From positions 1 through 64,000 of the forward strand of contig JAFVPI010000111.1 in NCBI GenBank assembly GCA_017505405.1: DNA of 64,000 bases, written 5' to 3'. Below the pieces are notes generated by a model. The model had not been told where the DNA came from, did not search any database, and saw only the letters and a program-made list of their open reading frames with translations. Both the position numbers and the translations under genes were made by a program. Positions within the stretch are counted from its first letter, which is position 1. Every line of letters begins with the position of its first letter. Below are positions 19,812-28,061 of this stretch, piece after piece. Source of the DNA: Mogibacterium sp. Lineage in GTDB: Bacteria > Bacillota > Clostridia > Peptostreptococcales > Anaerovoracaceae.

Positions 19812-19841
19812 CCTGCGTTGGAAACTTCGCAGGCCTTTTTT
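19812..19841 (+). terminator. Intrinsic terminator after the propeller-like gene
   Basis: CCTGCG (19812-19817) pairs with CGCAGG (19828-19833), followed by CCTTTTTTAT. It lies 38 bases after the stop of the gene at 18845, and inside a spurious frame that begins at 19787. Confidence 0.75.
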
Positions 19842-19950
19842 ATGTGCAGACCCGACACCACGGGGTTCCCGCAACTTGCATAGATCTACGTGATAGCTTC
19901 TCACAGGCTTTTAATCTGCAGATCCGGCTCGTCGAAATCAATTCAAGGTT

Positions 19951-20114
19951 GCGCAAAGCTTCCGCAGAGTCGCGCAAAGCTCCTGTAGAATCGGGCAAAG
20001 CTCCTGCAGAATCGAGCAAAGCTTCTGCAGAGTCGCGCAAAGCTCCTGTAGAATCGGGCAAAGCTTCTGTAGAATCGGGCAAAGCTTCTACAGAGTCGCG
20101 CAAAGCTTCCTGAA
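19951..20114. repeat. 21-bp tandem repeat array, 7.8 copies
   Basis: Seven full units of the form G(C/G)GCAAAGCT(T/C)C(C/T)G(C/T)AGA(A/G)TC plus a partial unit. Units begin at 19951, 19972, 19993, 20014, 20035, 20056, 20077 and 20098. The period is a multiple of 3, so every frame looks like a heptad repeat (e.g. SRKASAE); this is not in itself evidence for coding. The array abuts the MITE-like element exactly. Confidence 0.85.
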
Positions 20115-20354
20115 GAGGACTTTTTTTGAAAAAGTTACAAATTTAAGCAACAAAAAAAGTATATGTAACTTTTGAAATCGAGCTGTCGGAAAACCGACTG
20201 GTTCCATTCAAATTACTTAACAATAACCCGTCAAAAAAGCATTATCGTAAAGCATGAATGCAGGAATTTACAAGTATTTTGCAATTGATAGAGTCAAAGG
20301 TTACATATATAAAATTTACTATCGAAAAATGTAACTTTATTTTTAAAACTCCTC
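20115..20354. mobile_element. MITE-like element, copy A
   Basis: This 240-bp element begins GAGGACTTTTTTTGAAAAAG and ends AAAACTCCTC; the ends form terminal inverted repeats (GAGGA-TTTT..., ...AAAGTTACA, imperfect). Inside, the 9-mer AAGTTACAT or its inverse TGTAACTTT occurs four times in two hairpins, and ATAACCCG...ATTATCGTAAAGCA lies in the centre. A second, diverged copy is at 26395-26645. No coding capacity. Confidence 0.65.
20285..20313 (+). promoter_or_regulatory. Outward promoter inside element A
   Basis: TTGATA at 20285-20290, 17 bases, then TATAAA at 20308-20313, pointing out of the right end of the element toward the nuclease-like gene at 20446. It overlaps the right-hand hairpin. 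Confidence 0.5.
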
Positions 20355-20445
20355 TGCAAGATTCTCAGTACGTGCGAATCCTGCATATTTGACTCGATTT
20401 ATGATTCGCATGCATCAAGAGGAAGAAGGGGAGGGAGATGTCGGC

Positions 20446-21240
20446 ATGGTTTATAAAGAAGAACTGGAAAGAATTAGAAGAGAGCTGGTCGAGCGTAAGG
20501 AGAATTTGCTGTATGAGCAGAAGAACCTTCCCGATGGAGAGCTTATGATAGTCGATCAGGATGGGCTTCGGAAATACCTTCAGCGGCTTCCGGCGAAAGG
20601 CAATCGTAAGAAGGAGCGTAGATACGGCATAAAAAGAAAACCTGATGTTTTGAATGGGTTGGTTCGTAAGGAGTATATCACCGAAACGCTGAAGGTTATC
20701 GATCAGGACATACGTGCGCTGGAGCTTGCGTGCAAAAGGTATAAACCGATTGACGAGGATACTATTATGAGACAATTTCTGGCAAAGTATCCTGAGCTTA
20801 TTAACGGAATTTATCATGGAATGACCGATCCTGTGGAGTGGGCAAAGAGATTTCCGCGAATGGATAATTATCATCCTGAAAACCTTAAGCATACTGCGGC
20901 AAATGGAACGAAAAGCCGTTCCAAGAATGAGCTATATATTGCTTCGCAGCTGGATCGTTATGGGATCATTTACAGATGGGACTGTCCTACGGGAATTCCC
21001 GGATTATTCCGCAACCCGGATTTTCAGATCCTGAGAAGAAGAGACTGGAGAGTCATCTATTGGGAACACTGCGGAATGATGGATGATCCAGAGTATAAAG
21101 AAGGAAACGAGATCAGGCTGAAAGAATATGAAGAGTTTGGCATTGTGCCATGGGACAATCTCATTGTTACGTATGACACGGTGGAAGGCGGTCTGAGGGG
21201 AGATCTTATTGATGCCATGATCAAATGCTGGCTTCTTTAG
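20446..21240 (+). CDS. PD-(D/E)XK-like nuclease-domain protein
   Basis: The start at 20446 is chosen because GGGAGGGAG lies about 8 bases upstream; an in-frame TTG at 20389 would add a Glu-rich leader. The 264 residues begin with a coiled-coil region (KEELERIRRELVERKENLLYEQ). Residues about 165-240 resemble the endonuclease-like domain found at the end of some helicases: SKNELYIASQLDRYGIIYRW, NPDFQIL, and YWEHCGMMDDPEY, followed by lysines. These supply the E, D and E/K positions of the fold. Function is unproven. It stands alone behind the MITE-like element and ahead of a tandem-repeat array, a setting typical of accessory DNA. Confidence 0.65.
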   Translation: MVYKEELERIRRELVERKENLLYEQKNLPDGELMIVDQDGLRKYLQRLPAKGNRKKERRYGIKRKPDVLNGLVRKEYITETLKVIDQDIRALELACKRYKPIDEDTIMRQFLAKYPELINGIYHGMTDPVEWAKRFPRMDNYHPENLKHTAANGTKSRSKNELYIASQLDRYGIIYRWDCPTGIPGLFRNPDFQILRRRDWRVIYWEHCGMMDDPEYKEGNEIRLKEYEEFGIVPWDNLIVTYDTVEGGLRGDLIDAMIKCWLL

Positions 21241-21380
21241 TGAGGAGGAAATGCTTTTGCGAAATACGCTGAGGTATGAGCATCTTTGGGAATTCACTGT
21301 AGCGTGCGTGACTTTGGAAATTTGCTGAAGGATTAGCGACTTCGGGAATTCACTGCAGTATGAGCGCCTTTGGGAAGTAA
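21241..21380. repeat. Diverged 28-bp tandem repeats, 4-5 copies
   Basis: Four exact-length units begin at 21269, 21297, 21325 and 21353, for example ctgaggtatgagcatctttg followed by ggaattca. All share CTG.....T.GCG...TT.GG.AA and are spaced by 28 bases with no insertions; a fifth, weaker copy precedes from 21241. The period is not a multiple of 3. There are no spacers, so this is not CRISPR. The rest of the 375-base gap to galE (21381-21615) holds a short gtcctga direct repeat near 21483 and 21509 and no gene. Confidence 0.7.
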
Positions 21381-21615
21381 TTAAGGATGTTTGTCTTTCA
21401 ATTGCGTGGCTATGCAGGAATGAAGTAAAATATATAGGCAAAGCACATCTCGTTTTGGTTGTATGAGGAAGGTACTTTGAAGGTCCTGATGGGCAGTAAA
21501 ACTGCGAAGTCCTGAGGGCATCGATTGGAGGTATAGCCTAATGTGATGCGGGACTTTGAAAAGGTAAAAACGGATTAGCGAAAGACTTAGTACTTATAGA
21601 AAAAGGAAGAAAAAC

Positions 21616-22692
21616 ATGAAAACTTTACTTACAGGCGGAGCAGGGTATATTGGGTCTCATACGGCGGTAGCCATGGTCGACGCGGGGCATGATGTTGCAG
21701 TTGTAGATAATTTTGCGAACAGTTCGGCGGAGGCGATCGCGCGTGTCGAGAAGATCACCGGCAAGAAGGTAGCTCTCTACGAAGCGGATGTTGCCGACAA
21801 GGAGCGTATGATGGAGATACTGAAGACTGAGATGCCTGACTGCATCATCCATTTTGCGGGGCTCAAGGCTGTCGGCGAATCGGTGGCGATGCCTGTCGAG
21901 TATTACAGGAACAATATAGATACGACACTGACACTGCTCGAGTGCATGAGGGAGCTGGGACTTACGAATATCGTATTCTCGAGCTCAGCGACTGTATATG
22001 GTGAGGATAATGTTCCGCCGTTCACGGAGGATGCGCCGAAGGGCATGTGCACAAATCCGTACGGCTGGACGAAGTGGATGCAGGAGCAGATGCTGACAGA
22101 TGCCGCAAAGGCAAGCAAGGCGGAGTGTGACAGACTCAAGGCTACGGGCAAAGAAGCCGGAGCTAATGAATGGAAAGCGCCGCTGTCAGTGGTGCTGCTG
22201 AGGTACTTCAATCCGGTCGGGGCGCATGAGAGCGGACTGATCGGTGAGGATCCGCAGGGGATCCCTAACAATCTGATGCCATACATTTCGCAGGTGGCTG
22301 TCGGAAGACGCGATCATCTGACAGTATTTGGTGATGATTACGATACTCCGGACGGGACCTGCCGCAGGGACTACATTCACGTGATGGATCTGGCGGAAGG
22401 CCATGTGAAGGCAGCGGAATATGCAGTGGAGAACAAAGGCACGGAAGTGATCAATCTGGGAACGGGCTCGCCTTACAGCGTGCTCGAGATGGTTGAGGCC
22501 TTCGGCCGCGCGTGCGGGCACGCTGTAGCCTATGAAATAGGCGCCCGCCGAGCCGGCGATGTGCAGGACAGCTGGGCAGATGCCGAAAAGGCAAAGGCCG
22601 TGCTCGGCTGGCAGGCGAGCCGCGGGATCGACGAGATCTGCCGCGATGCATGGAACTGGCAGAGCCACAATCCGCAAGGGTATAAAAAATAG
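21616..22692 (+). CDS. galE: UDP-glucose 4-epimerase
   Basis: GalE interconverts UDP-glucose and UDP-galactose (or the GlcNAc forms) with bound NAD and feeds surface-glycan synthesis. The 358-residue protein has the Rossmann motif LTGGAGYIGSHTAVAM, IHFAGLKAVGESV, SSSATVYG, the catalytic NPYGWTKWMQEQ (YxxxK) and GTCRRDYIHVMDLAEGHV. This fits GalE rather than other extended SDRs. AAAGGAAG precedes the ATG. The gene is not in an operon; the flanks are repeat arrays and hairpin-rich DNA. Confidence 0.95.
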   Translation: MKTLLTGGAGYIGSHTAVAMVDAGHDVAVVDNFANSSAEAIARVEKITGKKVALYEADVADKERMMEILKTEMPDCIIHFAGLKAVGESVAMPVEYYRNNIDTTLTLLECMRELGLTNIVFSSSATVYGEDNVPPFTEDAPKGMCTNPYGWTKWMQEQMLTDAAKASKAECDRLKATGKEAGANEWKAPLSVVLLRYFNPVGAHESGLIGEDPQGIPNNLMPYISQVAVGRRDHLTVFGDDYDTPDGTCRRDYIHVMDLAEGHVKAAEYAVENKGTEVINLGTGSPYSVLEMVEAFGRACGHAVAYEIGARRAGDVQDSWADAEKAKAVLGWQASRGIDEICRDAWNWQSHNPQGYKK

Positions 22693-23124
22693 ATAAGAAG
22701 AGAAGTCTGCCCCGCAGTGCAGGTGCACAAAAGGGATAATAGAAGATGCCCGCCCCAAAGGGGGAAGGGCGTCGAAGGAAAAGAAGAATGCCCGCATTAT
22801 GCAACGAGAACGGGCATCCAGGGGAAAGAGTAAAGCCGGGTTCATCTTAGGTACTGAATTGCGGTTATCCAGAATAACTGGCTCACCCCCGGATAGCAGA
22901 TGGCGGGCATCTACTAAAAAAAACGAGAGCTCGCCTGGGTGTAATGAAAGGCGGGCTTTCATATAAGTAAGGAAGGAAAGCCTGCAAGTGTAGCGCAGGG
23001 CGGGCTTGCAAAGGCGTAAAGCAGTGTGAGCCTTTAATAATGAACGAGGATTGGCTAAATAATTAAGGGGAAACGGGATCGGAACAATTTTGATCTGAAA
23101 AGATCAGAGCGGGAGGAATTATAT
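22693..23124. repeat. Hairpin-rich spacer after galE with CCCGC/GCGGG motifs
   Basis: This 432-base gap has no gene but a chain of G+C inverted repeats in purine-rich DNA: ATGCCCGC at 22746 and 22788, CGGGCAT at 22811, GCGGGCAT at 22903, a CCCC-aaa-GGGG hairpin at 22753-22763, GTTAT/ATAAC at 22864-22877, and further GGCGGGCTT-type motifs at about 22950 and 23000. Any ATGCCCGC can pair with either GGGCAT arm. It could be a nested terminator, a palindromic repeat family or a structured RNA. Confidence 0.5.
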
Positions 23125-26100
23125 ATGAAGAGAATCAGTACATTTTTGCTGACTCTGGTGCTGAGCATATCGATGCTGGTACCTGGGATGGCCATGGATT
23201 CTGCAGTATATGCTGAAGACGAACAGCCGGCAGCGGAAGCGATCGTTGAAAATGCTGAGGGCGCCGGTGCCGCTGAAAGCGGCGCGGCCGCGGCAGAAGC
23301 AGAAGACAGCGCGGCCGCAGACCCGCAGGCGGGTCCCGGCGCCGACTCTGCTCCGCAGGCACCTGCAGCCGGCTATGACGGGAGCAGCGTGGGAGCACCT
23401 GCAGCCGACTCCGATCAGGCCAGCACAGACGAAAGCAGCATTGAAGGCTCTGAAGCCGGTCTGGCCGGATCTGAAGAGCAGACTGACGCTGCGGCGGCTG
23501 AAAGTCAGGCCACAGAGGCCGATACGTACAGCACGATTTCAATGCCTGAGCTCTACGACGCCAAAGCGCTCGTGGTCCCTGAGAACATGAAGGATAAGGT
23601 CGAGGTCACGCGTACAAAATCCGGGGACGGACTGCTGTTCACCGGCAAGGTCGCGGATCTGAACGCGATGACTTTCCCGCTTAACACAAAACTCAGTTTC
23701 GACTCCGGCAGTGTCGGCAGAGTCACCGTCGACGGCCTCAAAGATAAAGACAGAGGCATGGGCGTAAGTGTTGAACTCTGTTTCGATGGCAGCGAGTCGC
23801 CGGCAGCTGCAGCTTCATTGAAGAAGCAGACGGGAAAGGCAGAATGGTCCAACAGCGGGGAACAGAATGTCAGCATAACAGGAGGAGAGCTCAGCGGTAG
23901 CCATAGCCTTGCGCTCAGGCTGAAGATCACCGGCAAGGACGATACCTCCAAAACTACTGTGATGCTCAGATCGATCCGCTTCTGCAAGACCACAGTGCCA
24001 GTGATGTACTTAAACATCGATGAGTCTGAAGGCACCATCGAGGCCATGAACAAAAGCGAAGATCACTCCGTAGAGTGCTACGGCAATGTTGAGCTGGTGG
24101 TCCCTGATGAGTTCAATAAAGACACGACATTCAGAGACGAGTATGGAACGCAGAAAAGCCTGACAGGCAAAGATGCTCTCGAGCTCGAGTACATCCGCGG
24201 CCGCGGCAACTCCACATGGATGGATGACAAGAAACCGTACAAGGTGAAGTTCGACAAGGCCCAGGATCTTTTCGGGTTCGGCAAAAACAAGCACTGGATA
24301 CTGCTCGCCAACCGCTACGACAACAGCTTTGTCCGTAACCGCATGACTTACTGGCTCGGTCAGCAGCTTGGCATGGAATACACGCCGCAATGCGTGCCGA
24401 TTGAAGTCGTGATGAACGGCGAATTCCTCGGAAGCTACCTCCTCTGCGAGCAGATCAGAATAGGCAAGGGGCGTGTCGAAATTGACGACCTTGATGATAT
24501 AAAAGACGCGCCGGCGCTCACCGATGATCTGGTAAAGACAGGCGGCTATCTGCTGTCTATGGACTGGGAAGAAGACGATGAAAAGTGCTTTGCATTAGAC
24601 AGTGGAATGCGCTTCTTCATCGAGAGCCCTGATGACAACGCCAAATACTTCAATGAATATATAAAGGCATACACTCAAAAGGTCGAGAACGCCATCTTCA
24701 GCCCGGACTTCAAGGATGCGGAAGGCCATCCTTACACCGATTATCTGGACATAGACGCTGCAGTCGATTACTGGTGGATCCAGGAGTTCTCGAGCAACGG
24801 CGACGCCTTCAACGGCGGCAGTACATATCTTTATAAAAAGAGAGAAAGCGCCAGCGATCCGGGCAAGCTCTACTGGGGCCCGCTGTGGGACTTCGACTAT
24901 GTTGCCTGGGGTGACCTGGATTATGACGTGGACCCTATGGACTCAATTGATTCCACCGCATCAGTCTGGTTCGAGACGATGAAGTGCGATCCTGTGTTCA
25001 TTGCAAAGGTGAAGGCGCGCTGGAACGGCGATCTCAAAGGCAAGCTGCAGGAGATCACGAAGAAGGGCGGACGCCTCGACAAATACCTTGCCCAGATGGA
25101 GACAAGCTACATCTATGATCACGAAAAGTGGGGTCCTTACGAATCAAAGCTTACCGAATACAAAGACGAGATCGAGCAGTTGCGCGCGTGGATCAACAAG
25201 AGGATCGAGCTCGTAGATAAAGAAGTTGCAGAGCTTTCCACGGAAGCTCACAGCGTGAAGTTCATGGCAGACGGCAAGCTTATCAAAGAAGCAAAAGTGA
25301 TCGGCATGCTGCGTGATAATGACTTCCCGGAGGCGCCGGAAAAGGACGGCTTCGTATTTACGGGATGGACCGATGAAGATGAGGCAATCTACAAATCAGG
25401 CGCCAGAATAAACGAAGATACTGTGCTCAATGCTGTATACACGGAAGAGAGCGAAGTAGTTCATGCGAAGGATATTTTCTTCCAGCATTATGAAGTTTAT
25501 TATACGCTTTATTCGGATGCAGAGGGCACAGATTGGTACAGCCAGGAATGCAGTGTGAAGCCTGATGATGCTGTTGACACAGACATCGTCTGGACCAGCT
25601 CCAACGAGGAGATCGGGGTAGTAGATGAGTCCGGTATAGTAGAAGTCAAAACGTTAGGTGACGTGACCATAACAGCCACGCTCCCGAATGGCATCTCAAA
25701 ATCATATGATCTGCACATTGTAAAGCCTGACAGTCTGCCGGTTTATGAAGAGGTAGCGTTAAGCACGGAGTCCCTGACGCTTAAGGAGGGTGAGTACGAG
25801 CAGATACTGACCGAAATAACTCCTAAGAATTGCGAAGCTCCGGATATGATCTGGGTATCATCCGATGAATCGGTCGCGACCGTTGATTCGCTGGGTGTTG
25901 TCACTGCTGTAGCGCCGGGACAGACGGAAGTGCTGGCAGTTGACTCCCTGACGCGTGAGGTCCTGAAATGCAAGGTCAACGTAATGCCGCTGACTACCGT
26001 AGGCATGACTGTGGAGGCCGGCGGAAGCTCCTATCAGATCACGTCTGATGAGGAAAACAACAGGACAGCGATGCTCGTACAGCCGAAAAATGCCAAGAGT

Positions 26101-26373
26101 GTCACCATACCGACAAGCGTGGAGCTTTACGGCAATACGTATGATGTCACGAAAATCAACGAGAAGGCTTTCAGCAAGACGAAAAAGGTAAAGGCTCTAT
26201 ACGTAAAGACGAAAAAGCTGACAAAGGCTTCAGTGAAAGGCTCGCTGAAGGGCTCGAAGGTTAAAAAGGTCAAAGTAAGAGTCGGCAAGAAGAAGCTGAA
26301 CAAGAAATACGCAAAGAAGTACAGGAAGTACTTCACCAAGAAGAACTGCGGCAAGAAGGTGAAAGTCAGCTAA
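23125..26373 (+). CDS. Secreted CotH-kinase multidomain surface protein
   Basis: Predicted secreted protein of 1082 residues. Signal peptide about 1-30; an Ala/Glu/Ser low-complexity stretch 31-140; a beta-sandwich-like region 150-290. The CotH kinase domain is about 295-680, with a GRGNSTW motif followed by KKPYKVKF, KHWILLANRYDNSFVRNRM, EQIRIGKGRVEI and WGPLWDFDYVAWG (metal-binding/catalytic DFD). CotH domains are atypical protein kinases. Next come an InlB-type repeat (GFVFTGWTDED, about 710-775), two BIG2 Ig-like domains (about 790-955) and a Lys-rich LRR5-like end (from 960) with VTIPTSVELYGNTYDVTKI. GGAGGAATT precedes the ATG. Terminates just before MITE-like copy B. Confidence 0.88.
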   Translation: MKRISTFLLTLVLSISMLVPGMAMDSAVYAEDEQPAAEAIVENAEGAGAAESGAAAAEAEDSAAADPQAGPGADSAPQAPAAGYDGSSVGAPAADSDQASTDESSIEGSEAGLAGSEEQTDAAAAESQATEADTYSTISMPELYDAKALVVPENMKDKVEVTRTKSGDGLLFTGKVADLNAMTFPLNTKLSFDSGSVGRVTVDGLKDKDRGMGVSVELCFDGSESPAAAASLKKQTGKAEWSNSGEQNVSITGGELSGSHSLALRLKITGKDDTSKTTVMLRSIRFCKTTVPVMYLNIDESEGTIEAMNKSEDHSVECYGNVELVVPDEFNKDTTFRDEYGTQKSLTGKDALELEYIRGRGNSTWMDDKKPYKVKFDKAQDLFGFGKNKHWILLANRYDNSFVRNRMTYWLGQQLGMEYTPQCVPIEVVMNGEFLGSYLLCEQIRIGKGRVEIDDLDDIKDAPALTDDLVKTGGYLLSMDWEEDDEKCFALDSGMRFFIESPDDNAKYFNEYIKAYTQKVENAIFSPDFKDAEGHPYTDYLDIDAAVDYWWIQEFSSNGDAFNGGSTYLYKKRESASDPGKLYWGPLWDFDYVAWGDLDYDVDPMDSIDSTASVWFETMKCDPVFIAKVKARWNGDLKGKLQEITKKGGRLDKYLAQMETSYIYDHEKWGPYESKLTEYKDEIEQLRAWINKRIELVDKEVAELSTEAHSVKFMADGKLIKEAKVIGMLRDNDFPEAPEKDGFVFTGWTDEDEAIYKSGARINEDTVLNAVYTEESEVVHAKDIFFQHYEVYYTLYSDAEGTDWYSQECSVKPDDAVDTDIVWTSSNEEIGVVDESGIVEVKTLGDVTITATLPNGISKSYDLHIVKPDSLPVYEEVALSTESLTLKEGEYEQILTEITPKNCEAPDMIWVSSDESVATVDSLGVVTAVAPGQTEVLAVDSLTREVLKCKVNVMPLTTVGMTVEAGGSSYQITSDEENNRTAMLVQPKNAKSVTIPTSVELYGNTYDVTKINEKAFSKTKKVKALYVKTKKLTKASVKGSLKGSKVKKVKVRVGKKKLNKKYAKKYRKYFTKKNCGKKVKVS

Positions 26374-26394
26374 CAGGCTCGGAAGCATCTGAAA

Positions 26395-26645
26395 GTGGAC
26401 TTTTTCAGAAAAAGTTACATAATCGAGATTAAAAATTTATATATGTAACTTTTCACGATCTGGACGGCCTGACGGAGGTCTTGCAGATGGTGATTTGAAC
26501 AGAATGATGAAAAACTGCTTTACGATAACCCGAAATATGGGGATTATCGTAAAGCAGTTTTGTTTTGCGTGTTTGATGCTTTTCATAAAAGTTACATATA
26601 TAAAATGAAGTGTCGGAATATGTAACTTTTATTTTCAAACTCCTC
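26395..26645. mobile_element. MITE-like element, copy B
   Basis: A 251-bp relative of copy A: begins GTGGACTTTTTCAGAAAAAG, ends TTTTCAAACTCCTC, with the same two AAAGTTACAT/ATGTAACTTT hairpins near each end. The centre is an 18-bp perfect hairpin, AAAACTGCTTTACGATAA (26511-26528) with TTATCGTAAAGCAGTTTT (26544-26561); copy A keeps only one arm. The right end abuts the dtd stop codon, the left end lies 22 bases after the CotH gene. The T-tract after the central stem could serve as a terminator for either neighbour. Confidence 0.65.
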
Positions 26646-26647
26646 TT

Positions 26648-27094
26648 TTACAGAGTTGCAGAGTCAAGGATTATGGTGAATGGACCCTCATTCAGGAGCT
26701 CGACAGCCATTTCTGCGCCGAAGGAGCCGGTCTGGACTACAGGTACGCGCTCGCGGCAGCGCTCAATGATATATTCGTAGAGCGCTTCGGCGTGCTCGGG
26801 AGAGCCCGCCTCGACGAACGACGGCCTGTTGCCCTTCTTGCAATTTGCGTACAAAGTGAACTGCGACACCAGCAACAGGCCGCCGTCCACGTCCGCGAGC
26901 GCCAGATTCGTCTTGCCGGCCGCGTCCATATTAATACGCAGCTTTATCATCTTATCTACCATTTTGTCTGCGACAGCCTCGTCGTCCGCATCGCAGACAC
27001 CGATCAGCACCATATAGCCGCGGCCTATCTTGCCGACGACTTCGCCGTCGACTGTAACGGAAGCGTGTTTCACACGCTGGATTATAAATCTCAT
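26648..27094 (-). CDS. dtd: D-aminoacyl-tRNA deacylase
   Basis: Dtd hydrolyses D-amino acids (and glycine on tRNA-Ala) from tRNA, a proofreading role in the cytosol. The 148-residue product has the N-terminal [20 protein letters not shown], the SQFTL motif in [14 protein letters not shown], a KKGNRPSF segment and the GPFTIILDS motif that supplies the Gly-Pro cross-subunit selector. Length is normal. AAGGAAGG lies before the ATG. It lies downstream of the acyltransferase on the same strand (92-base gap with a G+C hairpin). Confidence 0.96.
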   Translation of the reverse strand: MRFIIQRVKHASVTVDGEVVGKIGRGYMVLIGVCDADDEAVADKMVDKMIKLRINMDAAGKTNLALADVDGGLLLVSQFTLYANCKKGNRPSFVEAGSPEHAEALYEYIIERCRERVPVVQTGSFGAEMAVELLNEGPFTIILDSATL

Positions 27095-27115
27095 AGCAAT
27101 TCCTTCCTTTATAAA

Positions 27116-27133
27116 GGGGCGGAGACCCGCCCC
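27116..27133 (-). terminator. Hairpin between the acyltransferase gene and dtd
   Basis: GGGGCGG (27116-27122) pairs with CCGCCCC (27127-27133); on the minus strand a TTTAT tract follows. It could be an attenuator or weak terminator between the two genes. Confidence 0.45.
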
Positions 27134-27186
27134 CCATCATCGCAAAATCATAGTGCTGCGCATCGCCTCGCTCGCCGCATTCGCCT

Positions 27187-27915
27187 TTACAGTGCGCTGC
27201 GGATCGTCTCCTCGATTGCCGCCTGCGCCTCCTTCTGCTCGTGCTTATCCATATTCTCGATGTGCACCAGCGGATGCGCAGTTATCTTGATATGCGCAGG
27301 CTTCCAGCTGCCATCCTCCTCAAAGAAGTGATATGTGCCGTCAATGGTCACCGGCAGAATAGGAACCTTCGCCTTCTCGGCAAACTTGAAAGCGCCGGCC
27401 TTGAACTCGCCCATCTCGTGCCCCTTCGAGCGCGTGCCCTCCGGGAAAATGCACAGATTGAAGCCCATATCGAGCATCTTCTTGGCTTCGCCGAGAGCCT
27501 TGACAGCTTCTTTCGGATTGTTTCGGATAAGATAGATCGAGCGCGAATATTCGACTACATCGGCAAGGATCGGATATTTGCGCCATTCCTCCTTGGAAAC
27601 ATAGCCCATCATGCCGTGATCCTTCATCAGCCACAGAGTCGCGCAAATGTCAGCAAAGCTCTGGTGGTTGCTGTAGATCATGAACGGGCCGTCCTCAGGA
27701 GAAGGCACGTTCTCCTCACCGTGGACCTCATATGTGAGGCCAAGTACGGGAGTCATAGCCTCCACCCAGCGTTTCTGGCCGAACTGGATCAGAGCCTTCT
27801 CTCCCTCGATATCTCCCGCCTCGCGAAGCTTGCTGAGCTTTTTCTTCAGCGAGGTGAAGCGCATAGTCTCTATGTATCCCCTTATAAATCTAGGTCCCGT
27901 CTTAAAAATATTCAT
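27187..27915 (-). CDS. 1-acyl-glycerol-3-phosphate acyltransferase (PlsC-like)
   Basis: This family acylates lysophosphatidic acid at sn-2 in phospholipid synthesis at the membrane. The 242 residues contain the catalytic NHQSFADI (HX4D), the substrate-binding FPEGTRSKGHEMGEFKAGAF (motif III) and PILPVTI (motif IV). There is no long TM segment; a hydrophobic PVLGL stretch could anchor it peripherally. The start at 27915 has GGAG upstream. It is divergent from the PBP gene and probably co-transcribed with dtd. The gene name plsC is likely but other homologues exist in Clostridia. Confidence 0.88.
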   Translation of the reverse strand: MNIFKTGPRFIRGYIETMRFTSLKKKLSKLREAGDIEGEKALIQFGQKRWVEAMTPVLGLTYEVHGEENVPSPEDGPFMIYSNHQSFADICATLWLMKDHGMMGYVSKEEWRKYPILADVVEYSRSIYLIRNNPKEAVKALGEAKKMLDMGFNLCIFPEGTRSKGHEMGEFKAGAFKFAEKAKVPILPVTIDGTYHFFEEDGSWKPAHIKITAHPLVHIENMDKHEQKEAQAAIEETIRSAL

Positions 27916-28061
27916 CTGGAATCTCCGCTCCTATAACATTTCTTTAATATTCAGACAAATTTTATCACAAAGAACGGTCAGGACAGAACAGAATCTTGAC
28001 AGAACAGGTAAATGGGGCAAAAATAATAGGAACATCAAAGGGAAAGAGAACTCCCGGGTGA

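Larger units (their letters stand above)
19775..20445. other. Repeat-rich spacer
   Basis: About 670 bases without a convincing gene: a terminator, a 21-bp tandem array (19951-20114), directly followed by a 240-bp MITE-like element (20115-20354), then the ribosome-binding region of the nuclease-like gene. A 108-codon frame (19787-20113) runs through the array but has no ribosome-binding site and spans the terminator. Confidence 0.7.

Noticed and set aside
19787..20113. 108-codon open frame through the 21-bp array, giving heptads such as SRKAPVE
   Set aside because: No ribosome-binding site, contains the terminator at 19812-19841, and every frame of a 21-bp repeat appears as heptads. Only ribosome profiling or proteomics would revive it.
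21241..21380. CRISPR array
   Set aside because: The units are contiguous with no spacers, they diverge strongly, and no cas gene is in the window.
22186..22962. 258-codon open frame opposite galE
   Set aside because: Antisense to galE with no ribosome-binding site; the sequence is a shadow of the conserved frame.
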